Positions 1-4,806 of a stretch of 6,433 bases of DNA are shown one piece after another. Within the stretch, counting starts at the first letter, position 1. Each line of letters opens with the position of its first letter. The notes below the pieces were generated by a model. The model worked only from the letters and a program-made list of their open reading frames with translations. It did no database searches and was not told the DNA's origin. The stretch spans positions 1-6,433 of the forward strand of contig JALGUK010000096.1 in the NCBI GenBank assembly GCA_029820875.1, read 5' to 3'. The translations under genes and the position numbers were made by a program. This DNA comes from Candidatus Zipacnadia bacterium (lineage in GTDB: Bacteria; Armatimonadota; UBA5377; JALGUK01).

Positions 1-9
1 GCCGCGTGT

Positions 10-15
10 TATAAT
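10..15 (+). promoter_or_regulatory. -10 box of the tRNA-Val promoter
   Basis: A perfect TATAAT lies 20 bases upstream of the mature tRNA 5' end, the normal distance for a sigma-70 start a few bases before a tRNA. The -35 box would fall before the first base of the window, so the promoter is only half visible. Confidence 0.6.
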
Positions 16-35
16 TGCAGTGATCCGCCCGATCC

Positions 36-113
36 GGGCTCGTAGCTCAGTTTGGTTAGAGCGCTACCTTGACACGGTAGAGGTCAGCAGTTCGAGTCTG
101 CTCGAGCCCACCA
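36..113 (+). tRNA. tRNA-Val (anticodon GAC), CCA encoded
   Basis: The sequence folds as a complete cloverleaf. The acceptor stem is GGGCTCG (36-42) with CGAGCCC (103-109). The D-arm is GCTC/GAGC (45-48, 59-62). The anticodon stem CTACC/GGTAG encloses loop TTGACAC, with anticodon GAC at 71-73, which reads valine GUC/GUU codons. The T-arm is AGCAG/CTGCT around TTCGAGT (91-97). The discriminator is A110 and the CCA end (111-113) is genomically encoded. The 3' half of a tRNA is a classic target of tyrosine recombinases, and an integrase gene with an associated replication gene lies 1.8 kb downstream on the opposite strand, so this is the probable attachment locus. Confidence 0.97.
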
Positions 114-122
114 TAGTTCCAA

Positions 123-174
123 GCACTTAGCGTCATAAGTCAATTATCACGCACTAAGAGCGCACTAGTAAGCG
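123..174 (+). repeat. Three imperfect GCACT-AG-GCG direct repeats beside the tRNA
   Basis: Directly 3' of the tRNA lie GCACTTAGCG (123-132), GCACTAAGAGCG (151-162) and GCACTAGTAAGCG (162-174). They share GCACT, an AG a few bases on, and a GCG end. Clustered short direct repeats next to a tRNA attachment core are what arm-type integrase or excisionase sites look like, but no binding can be shown from sequence. The rest of the 114-191 spacer holds a weak ACTTA/TAAGT hairpin (125-140) and no gene. Confidence 0.3.
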
Positions 175-191
175 ATTCTGAGCGGTTGGCT

Positions 192-1772
192 TTAGCCCAA
201 AAGATCGAGGCAACCCTCAACGTCGCCATCGTGAACGGTTGCCATAGCAACCCTTGCTCGTGCCGCAAGTTGGATCGGATCGATGCGCGAGATATACCAC
301 GCGTGGGCGACTCGGTCGATACCTGCTCCGACGAGCTTTGATGCGGTTCTGAGGCTCGCGTGAAGCGTAACACCATCGGTTCGCCCGCCGTGCAACACGA
401 GGTTCCGCTGGCGGTACAGGCGTTCAAACGATCTCTGAACATGGTGCTTGACATCCAACAGAACTGTGGACGGAGTCTTCAGAAGCCTCTCCATTCGAAC
501 CAATGCGGCGCGGTCGGTCAGCCGGCGAAGACCTAATTCTCTTCCGTTTATGATGGCATCGCCTACAACCGCGCACCGGTCTCGGTTCTGCTTGCACGAT
601 CTGAGTAATTTGGCCATCTCCTCGGATTTCGTTTCCACAACGTAGGAAAGGGCAGTGAGCTCCGCCCTCGGAAACGAGCATGCAACAAGTGCTGCGAGCC
701 GCTCTGCAGCTACTCTGCGGTTGTCTGGTTCGCTGAGAAGTGCTTCAATCGCGGCCCACCCGCCGGCTACCGCCGCACTTGCCGAACTCGTTTCGAGGTG
801 TGCGAGCAGTTCGATGGCAGCGTCCACCTTCTTACCCTCCGGCTTACCCTCCGGCAAGCAGAGCACTTGGTCCTCTCTGTACAGCGCCCGAACGCGGACT
901 CCCCGTGAACGACGTTTCATATCGAATGAGGAGGTTTCACCTCTTACCCACAAGTGAGGCCAGGGCCGTAAGACCTGCCCAGCTCCCACACTTGCCCGCG
1001 CAACAAGGTAGTCGACAGTTTCGGTTGCCCGTTGCGCGGCTGACTCCGGATCACGCGTATCGATGATCAGCACCATTCCGCCTGATGGACGAACTCCGGC
1101 CACTTCGCAGCCATTGTCTTTCAGCCAGTCCGAGACCGCTTCGCCGGTTAACCAGGAATCGGGATAGCCTGACTTGCTTCGCGGCGCATTCTCGAACGCG
1201 ATTAGCACTTCATACTGCCTCGTCGGTCGCTGAGCCAATTGCGAGTCAGCTCGCCGCAGGCATTCCGAGAATGTAAGCGGTTCGTCCGCCACGAATAGGA
1301 TGTTTCGCCACCAGCGGTGAAGGTAGTTACTGGCGTAGCCCATGTCCAGCAAGTGGGCAGCAATGCATCGAGCGATCCGTTCGGGTTGGGGTTGGTCTTC
1401 GCCCCCCTCCAGTTTCGCGGCCCAGCGGTCGAGATACCGGGCGGCGACATCTTCTGCCAACTGCCTAACGGTGTGGTATTCCAGCCCCTGGAACCGGGGA
1501 CACGCTCGGAGTGATTGTTGTAGTAGGCGCCGGTTCTGCCCCGTTACAGCCGGATCCTTGCCGGACACGGCGAGACACTCTCGGCCAAGCTCCTTGATTG
1601 ACTCCTCGCTCAGGATTCCGGCGCGAACGGCTTCAGAACCTTCCAGTACCTCCCGTAACAGGAGCACGGTTCCCAAACTCCAAATAGATCGATGCCAGGG
1701 AGCGTTGGGATCGAGGAGTTCCACGAGCCGCGCCGCGGCGAGTCGCTGGTTGCTGTTGACATTGCTGAGCAT
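192..1772 (-). CDS. Large protein with C-terminal HEPN-type RNxxxH motif (candidate defence RNase)
   Basis: This 526-residue protein belongs to no named family that I recognise. Near the C-terminus it has R456-N457-L-V-L-H461 inside a helical stretch (about 385-500), which fits the RNxxxH signature of HEPN ribonucleases used in abortive-infection and toxin systems. The first 380 residues show no signal peptide or membrane segment. They include a helical part with a GY-x(3)-YL-x-RWW stretch (145-155) and a mixed region (187-280) with hydrophobic strands, perhaps a sensor or regulatory part. A tandem PEGK-PEGK repeat at 307-314 marks a likely linker. The ATG at 1772 has AGGAT about ten bases upstream, within a 14-bp palindrome. 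The gene lies between the integrase and the tRNA, a cargo position, and its 3' end faces the tRNA. The HEPN call rests on one motif; RNase activity is inference. Confidence 0.75.
   Translation of the reverse strand: MLSNVNSNQRLAAARLVELLDPNAPWHRSIWSLGTVLLLREVLEGSEAVRAGILSEESIKELGRECLAVSGKDPAVTGQNRRLLQQSLRACPRFQGLEYHTVRQLAEDVAARYLDRWAAKLEGGEDQPQPERIARCIAAHLLDMGYASNYLHRWWRNILFVADEPLTFSECLRRADSQLAQRPTRQYEVLIAFENAPRSKSGYPDSWLTGEAVSDWLKDNGCEVAGVRPSGGMVLIIDTRDPESAAQRATETVDYLVARASVGAGQVLRPWPHLWVRGETSSFDMKRRSRGVRVRALYREDQVLCLPEGKPEGKKVDAAIELLAHLETSSASAAVAGGWAAIEALLSEPDNRRVAAERLAALVACSFPRAELTALSYVVETKSEEMAKLLRSCKQNRDRCAVVGDAIINGRELGLRRLTDRAALVRMERLLKTPSTVLLDVKHHVQRSFERLYRQRNLVLHGGRTDGVTLHASLRTASKLVGAGIDRVAHAWYISRIDPIQLAARARVAMATVHDGDVEGCLDLLG
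831..854. repeat. Exact 12-bp tandem duplication inside the HEPN-motif gene
   Basis: CTTACCCTCCGG occurs twice head to tail (831-842, 843-854). On the coding (minus) strand it encodes a repeated Pro-Glu-Gly-Lys unit. It keeps frame and probably extends a flexible linker. It looks like a replication-slippage duplication. Confidence 0.85.
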
Positions 1773-1780
1773 AGGTTATA

Positions 1781-1794
1781 TCCTGGAACCAGGA
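1781..1794. promoter_or_regulatory. 14-bp palindrome over the ribosome-binding region of the HEPN-motif gene
   Basis: TCCTGG-AA-CCAGGA is a perfect inverted repeat with 6-bp arms. It starts 8 bases upstream of the ATG at 1772 and includes the AGGA that would serve as Shine-Dalgarno. It could be an operator. The 2-base centre is too tight for a full RNA stem, although the inner pairs can open to give a 4-bp hairpin. The remaining 1795-1885 spacer holds no gene. Confidence 0.3.
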
Positions 1795-1885
1795 CAACAG
1801 TCCGAGGTCTAAAGGGGCAAGTCCCACTGAGCTACTCCACGGAGAAGCCAGTGGCGCGACGCCCCTTCCCTTTTTCAGTGGTGGT

Positions 1886-3058
1886 TTACTGTACCTCACC
1901 GGACTCCATTTTGGCTAGGCGTCCCCACATCCGCCTGAGCTGTTCCTCCTCGCGAGCGTCGTCTGTGATCGTGTACAGCCAAGTGGTGTCCGGCTTGCTG
2001 TGGCCGGCCCCACGCATGGCTTCAAAGGGCGTGGCACCCGCTTCCTGACGCCAGGAGATATTCTGGCGGCGGAAAGTGTGCCAGCCGAAGCCTTGCCAAT
2101 AAATCCCGAGCTGCTTGGCGAGTGGGCGGAGGACGTGCTGGCTCAGGTTACGGTCATCGGGCGGCATGCCATCGTCGCCAGCGAACATCCATTCGTCCGG
2201 TTCGTGTCCACGCGCAAGGTGCTTCAACTCGTCGAGGAGAGGGCCGAGTTTCCTTGTGCGCCTTGACCTGGCGGTCTTGGGCGGCCCCTCGCTGCCGCGG
2301 TGCCATCGACGCCGGAGATTGACCTGTCCGCGCTCCCAGTCGATATCGGACCATTTCAGGCCAAGCACTTCCGAGATTCGAAATCCGGTGATGAAACCAA
2401 GGAGCACCATCATTTTCACGTCGGCGCCCGTCATTCCTTCAGTTCTCGAGGGCCATGCCGAGAGGCCGACTAGCAGGTGTCGGAACTGCTCAACTGAGAG
2501 CAAGCGCTTCTCGCGGACCTCGATCTTCTGGCCGACGTCGGCGTTTGCAAACGGATTCTCCCCGGTCCAGAGTTTCCATCTGCAAGCTTGGTTGAAGATG
2601 GCCGAGCCAAGGTTCTTCAGATCGGTTCGCGTCCACCAGCTCAGGCCATCCTCCCGTTTCTGATTGAGCCAGACCTGGACAGTAGGCTCGTCAATGTCCG
2701 CCATGCGGAGATTACCGAGATCAGGGAGGATATGATTTGCGATGTGGTTCCTGTACTTCGCTTGAGTAGCGGCGCCAAGTTGGGGGACACGCGCATCCAG
2801 GAACCTCTGGACGATGATGCGGAATGGGAGCTGGGCCTGTACCATCGTTTTTCCAGCGTTGATGGGTGCCATGATTTCCTGCTTCTTTTGCTCGGCGAGC
2901 CGCTTGCCGCCTTTCTCATCGCAATAGCAAAGCTTCAGCTCCCGCTGTCTCCGCTGAATTCCGTTTTGCGTCACAACAGGGATCGTCGGCCGGATATAGT
3001 AATACGGTCGTCGCACGCCCTTCTTCACTTCGATCTTCGGATTCTGGAATCGGCCCAT
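1886..3058 (-). CDS. Tyrosine recombinase / site-specific integrase
   Basis: This is a phage-type integrase that cuts and joins attachment sites through a covalent tyrosine link. From the chosen start it has 390 residues. The first ~65 are basic with strand-like YYYIRP and RRQRELKL stretches, the next ~110 form a SAM-like core-binding domain (LPFRIIVQRFLDARV to the FNQACRW helix), and the catalytic domain follows. Catalytic residues, numbered from this start, are R227 (in TGFRISEV), K261 (PPKTARS), H327 and R330 (GWHTFRR), H353 (GAGHSKPDTT) and Y362 (WLYT), so the R-K-HxxR-H-Y set is complete and the enzyme is probably active. I chose the ATG at 3058 because GGAGG lies five bases upstream and the protein then opens MGRFQNPK. 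An in-frame ATG at 3121 directly follows the upstream gene's stop (TAGATG) and would add 21 residues by coupled translation. The gene follows the Rep gene on the same strand. Confidence 0.95.
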   Translation of the reverse strand: MGRFQNPKIEVKKGVRRPYYYIRPTIPVVTQNGIQRRQRELKLCYCDEKGGKRLAEQKKQEIMAPINAGKTMVQAQLPFRIIVQRFLDARVPQLGAATQAKYRNHIANHILPDLGNLRMADIDEPTVQVWLNQKREDGLSWWTRTDLKNLGSAIFNQACRWKLWTGENPFANADVGQKIEVREKRLLSVEQFRHLLVGLSAWPSRTEGMTGADVKMMVLLGFITGFRISEVLGLKWSDIDWERGQVNLRRRWHRGSEGPPKTARSRRTRKLGPLLDELKHLARGHEPDEWMFAGDDGMPPDDRNLSQHVLRPLAKQLGIYWQGFGWHTFRRQNISWRQEAGATPFEAMRGAGHSKPDTTWLYTITDDAREEEQLRRMWGRLAKMESGEVQ

Positions 3059-3083
3059 GGCGTCCTCCGCAAGGATATAGCGG

Positions 3084-3089
3084 ATTATA
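3084..3089 (-). promoter_or_regulatory. Possible -10 box of the integrase gene
   Basis: On the minus strand TATAAT lies 25 bases upstream of the integrase ATG at 3058, with GGAGG in between, which would give a leader of about 19 bases. I see no good -35 at 16-18 bases, so this is either a weak internal promoter or chance; the integrase may also be read through from the Rep gene. Confidence 0.3.
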
Positions 3090-3121
3090 CCGAGGTCGAA
3101 GGTTTGGGCGTGGGTGGGCAT

Positions 3122-3757
3122 CTACTCCGTGTTGTGCTCTGCTAGCCTGAGGGCGGCAGGGTCAGCAGATCTGCCACGCCGCAACATTTCTTCTTCCCAG
3201 TCCCGCTCGCAGCAATTGAGACGCTTTGGGCGGCGCCGTCTCACAGTGGGTGCGGGCTGCTCTTCACTGGCCTTTGAGTGCCTGCGCTTTCCGCCGCCTC
3301 TATCTCGCTGAGCTCTCCCGCTGACCCGCGCAGACAGGGGAAGAACGGACTGGTACTGGCGGAAGGCAGACAGGTTGTCGCTGACGTCCCAGTCCCCGAA
3401 GGTTTTGGTGACGTACTTCGCGCAGTAGTACGCAGCGCCTTTGTCCGGGTCGAATGGCAGGATTCGAGCGTAGCCTGCCAGCTTTTGCCATTTGTCCATC
3501 AGCGAGAGTCGCCGGAGGTGCGCGACATTCAGCATGAGTGCATGAATGTGCAACCGTCCGCCGCGCGGACCGTACTCGTCAGCGCGGAACCAGCCGATGG
3601 GTGTTCCCGCGATACGGTCGATATCACAGCAGAACGAGTGGAATAGCCGATGTGCCCGAAAGGAGACTACCGGTTCTCGGAACGTGAGAGTCACGAACCA
3701 GTCCCACGGGTAGCCGGCAAGGAAACTGCCCCACGCTTCTGCAAGTTGTTTGTCCAT
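3122..3757 (-). CDS. HUH-type rolling-circle replication initiator (ORF2/G2P-like Rep)
   Basis: This 211-residue protein shows the three motifs of small HUH endonucleases. Numbered from the chosen start they are: motif 1 WFVTLTF at 20-26, motif 2 with the metal-binding H70-I-H72 (GRLHIHALM), and motif 3 AYYCAKYVTK with Y110/Y111 and K114. Such enzymes nick one strand at an origin through a 5'-phosphotyrosine and start rolling-circle replication. The pattern is closest to the Rep proteins of small plasmids, microviruses and filamentous phages (family named from memory). From about residue 140 the tail is strongly basic, with an RRRR cluster, and may bind DNA. I chose the ATG at 3757 because GGGAG lies ten bases upstream; a TTG at 3781 would add eight residues. 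It is followed by the integrase on the same strand, and the hairpin-rich region directly upstream is its likely origin. Confidence 0.85.
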   Translation of the reverse strand: MDKQLAEAWGSFLAGYPWDWFVTLTFREPVVSFRAHRLFHSFCCDIDRIAGTPIGWFRADEYGPRGGRLHIHALMLNVAHLRRLSLMDKWQKLAGYARILPFDPDKGAAYYCAKYVTKTFGDWDVSDNLSAFRQYQSVLPLSARVSGRAQRDRGGGKRRHSKASEEQPAPTVRRRRPKRLNCCERDWEEEMLRRGRSADPAALRLAEHNTE

Positions 3758-3783
3758 AGTCGCACTTCTCCCTTCAAGCAACG

Positions 3784-3809
3784 GGGACAGAGACCGGGTC
3801 TCGTGTCCC
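3784..3809. repeat. Inverted repeat, 11-bp arms with one bulge
   Basis: GGGACAGAGAC (3784-3794) pairs with GTCTCGTGTCCC (3798-3809) around a CGG loop, with a single bulged G. It is the stem nearest the Rep start codon and could act in replication or in control of rep translation. Confidence 0.8.
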
Positions 3810-3811
3810 TG

Positions 3812-3844
3812 CCAGGGGGAGGGTTGTTCCGACCCTCCCCCTGG
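3812..3844. repeat. Perfect 13-bp inverted repeat with 7-base loop
   Basis: CCAGGGGGAGGGT (3812-3824) and ACCCTCCCCCTGG (3832-3844) are exact reverse complements around the loop TGTTCCG. It is one of the two strongest hairpins in the window. The loop is the best candidate for a Rep nick site, since HUH Reps commonly cut in hairpin loops. Confidence 0.9.
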
Positions 3845-4002
3845 AACCCCCTCCCCGGCCCACTTTTAGGGTGAGGAGGGGACGCTCGGCGGGCCAGCCT
3901 CCGGCTTTCGGCCGGCTGTTTCAAGAGGTGTAGGTCCGTTCCTCACCCCCGGACCGGAGTGGGCAACCGGCTACCCGGACTTTGGACGAACCGCACTCCG
4001 CT

Positions 4003-4011
4003 AGCCCACCA
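4003..4011 (+). other. Possible partial attachment-site repeat (AGCCCACCA)
   Basis: AGCCCACCA repeats, in the same orientation, the last nine bases of the tRNA (105-113), and AG follows one base later in both copies. If it were the far attachment site, the element would be about 3.9 kb and hold HEPN gene, integrase, Rep and origin. Nine bases is short for an att core and the flanks do not match, so this may be chance. Confidence 0.2.
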
Positions 4012-4014
4012 AAG

Positions 4015-4305
4015 CTAGTCTCCAGAACCAGCAGCCCTCTGGCTGTGTTCGTATTCGGCCTTGATGGCCTCACCGACCTTCTCCCGGACTGGCCCTTCCA
4101 GTAACACGGAATCGAAGTACCGTTGCTTCCCTTTGCGTGCCGGAGGGGCTACACGGGGCTCCTCACTGCCGTTCTGGAAGACCGAAAAGCCATTCAATCG
4201 TATAGAGCCTTCCGTGCCCAGTTGCAGCTTCACGTCTGCATAGGCCTTCAGCTTGCTGGCTCCGTCTACAAGCCGGACCTCGACAAATATCTCACCCTCG
4301 ATCAT
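4015..4305 (-). CDS. SpoVG-like small protein
   Basis: This 96-residue protein matches the build and length of SpoVG: a short N-terminal strand region (VEVRLVDGASKLKAYADV, 8-25), a middle strand pair with NGFSVFQ (38-44), a basic turn (RVAPPARKGKQRYFD, 51-65) and a C-terminal helix ending in AEYEH (83-87), which recalls the ending of SpoVG. SpoVG proteins are small nucleic-acid-binding regulators, first known from Bacillus septation and virulence control, and relatives also occur on mobile elements. The ATG at 4305 has a perfect AAGGAGGT (4315-4322) nine bases upstream, the best ribosome-binding site in the window. It lies downstream of the XRE regulator and upstream of the origin-like region on the same strand. 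The family call is by pattern and length, not alignment. Confidence 0.72.
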   Translation of the reverse strand: MIEGEIFVEVRLVDGASKLKAYADVKLQLGTEGSIRLNGFSVFQNGSEEPRVAPPARKGKQRYFDSVLLEGPVREKVGEAIKAEYEHSQRAAGSGD

Positions 4306-4308
4306 CCT

Positions 4309-4422
4309 TTACGTACCTCCTTGCGAATTGACGCCCATCGCCAAAAACTGTACTGGTTCCTTTTGCCACTCGAAGGTTAGGAGAGGAGGTGATGCCTTGG
4401 TAGGACCAGACGATGCAGCCAT
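4309..4422 (-). CDS. Possible 37-residue small protein upstream of the SpoVG-like gene
   Basis: An ATG at 4422 opens a 37-codon frame ending in TAA (4309-4311), three bases before the SpoVG-like ATG. The product has a Ser/Pro-rich start and then the protein-like stretch LLTFEWQKEPVQFLAMGV. AGAAG just upstream could be a weak ribosome-binding site. The Shine-Dalgarno of the SpoVG-like gene lies inside this frame, so translation of the two may be coupled. It could equally be a leader with no product. A TTG-started 68-codon frame (4292-4498) overlaps it and I consider it less likely, because it runs into the SpoVG-like gene. Confidence 0.35.
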   Translation of the reverse strand: MAASSGPTKASPPLLTFEWQKEPVQFLAMGVNSQGGT

Positions 4423-4483
4423 ATCTTCTGCAATTGAAGTTGACCGGGCGTGTCTGGTAAACTATCGACTGCATCAGTTCAAT

Positions 4484-4521
4484 AGGCCTGCTGGTCAACG
4501 TAGAGAATTGGCGGCAGGCCT
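4484..4521. repeat. 8-bp inverted repeat downstream of the XRE gene
   Basis: AGGCCTGC (4484-4491) and GCAGGCCT (4514-4521) are exact reverse complements with a 22-base spacer. They start 6 bases past the stop codon of the regulator gene. No T-run follows on the minus strand, so this may be an mRNA-stabilising or processing stem rather than a terminator. The 4423-4526 stretch shows nothing else. Confidence 0.5.
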
Positions 4522-4526
4522 TTCCC

Positions 4527-4739
4527 TTATCGCTTCAAGTTGGTGGCAGGGCACTCCGTGAACAGTTCTGATTGCTGAGTCCCCAGGTATTGCGCAATTG
4601 CCTCTTTCTCGTCTGCGGTAGGCTCGACGATTTCGTTCACAATCCGGGATAGCTTTGCTGGATCCCAACCGAGTTCGATGGCCATCCGCGTCTGACGAAT
4701 GCCTTTTCGAAGCATCGCGAGTTTCAGTTGCATTAACAT
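4527..4739 (-). CDS. Small XRE-type helix-turn-helix regulator
   Basis: From the ATG at 4739 this is a 70-residue protein consisting almost only of a lambda-repressor-like HTH domain. The turn-containing part is RQTRMAIELGW (15-25) followed by recognition helix DPAKLSRIVNEI (26-37), then EPTADEKEAIAQYLG (39-53) as the closing helices. Such proteins bind palindromic operators and usually control their own promoter. The frame is open further upstream (to 4874) but that extension overlaps the divergent gene and does not look conserved, so I place the start at 4739 (or ATG 4733). The ribosome-binding site is weak (GATGAG). A 17-bp palindrome touches the start codon and lies between this gene and the divergent 4807 gene. 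It may head the co-directional set with the SpoVG-like, Rep and integrase genes. Confidence 0.8.
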   Translation of the reverse strand: MLMQLKLAMLRKGIRQTRMAIELGWDPAKLSRIVNEIVEPTADEKEAIAQYLGTQQSELFTECPATNLKR

Positions 4740-4756
4740 CTCATCATCATGATGAG
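4740..4756. promoter_or_regulatory. 17-bp palindromic operator between the XRE regulator and the divergent gene
   Basis: CTCATCAT-C-ATGATGAG has perfect 8-bp arms around one central base. It abuts the regulator's start codon and lies about 50 bases upstream of the divergent gene's ATG. An odd-length palindrome next to an XRE gene is the usual form of its autoregulatory operator, and this one could control both directions. The simple CAT/ATG repeat content means part of the symmetry could be accidental. Confidence 0.5.
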
Positions 4757-4806
4757 GTACACTTGCAAAAAAAGATAGGGATTGAAAAAGAATCTTGTCC
4801 CCCCTT

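Larger units (their letters stand above)
3782..4014. other. Hairpin-rich non-coding region, candidate rolling-circle origin
   Basis: Between the Rep gene and the SpoVG-like gene no supported reading frame exists, but inverted repeats follow one another: 3784-3809, 3812-3844, CCCCTCC/GGAGGGG (3848-3854, 3875-3881), CCGGC/GCCGG (3901-3905, 3911-3915) and GGTCCG/CGGACC (3933-3938, 3950-3955). A longer-range pair is GGGTGAGGA (3869-3877) with TCCTCACCC (3940-3948). Stacked single-strand-forming hairpins directly upstream of an HUH Rep gene are typical of double- and single-strand origins of rolling-circle replicons. The nick site itself cannot be assigned from sequence. No T-run follows the stems, which argues against simple terminators. 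Confidence 0.45.

Noticed and set aside
1821..1835. tRNA D-arm-like GTAGCTCAGTGGGAC on the minus strand between the HEPN-motif and integrase genes
   Set aside because: It matches ten bases of the tRNA-Val D-arm (42-51), but no acceptor, anticodon or T-arm can be folded around it. The TTCCAGGA further on is the 1781-1794 palindrome, not a T-loop. A tRNA remnant is possible but unsupported.
1853..1876. Plus-strand GGCG/CGCC stem followed by a short T-run after the integrase gene
   Set aside because: The stem is only 4 bp, the T-run is eight bases away, and no plus-strand gene ends there.
3782..4014. Complete filamentous-phage (inovirus) prophage
   Set aside because: The HUH Rep and integrase would fit, but no Zot/pI ATPase with Walker A motif and no small membrane coat proteins are found on either side.
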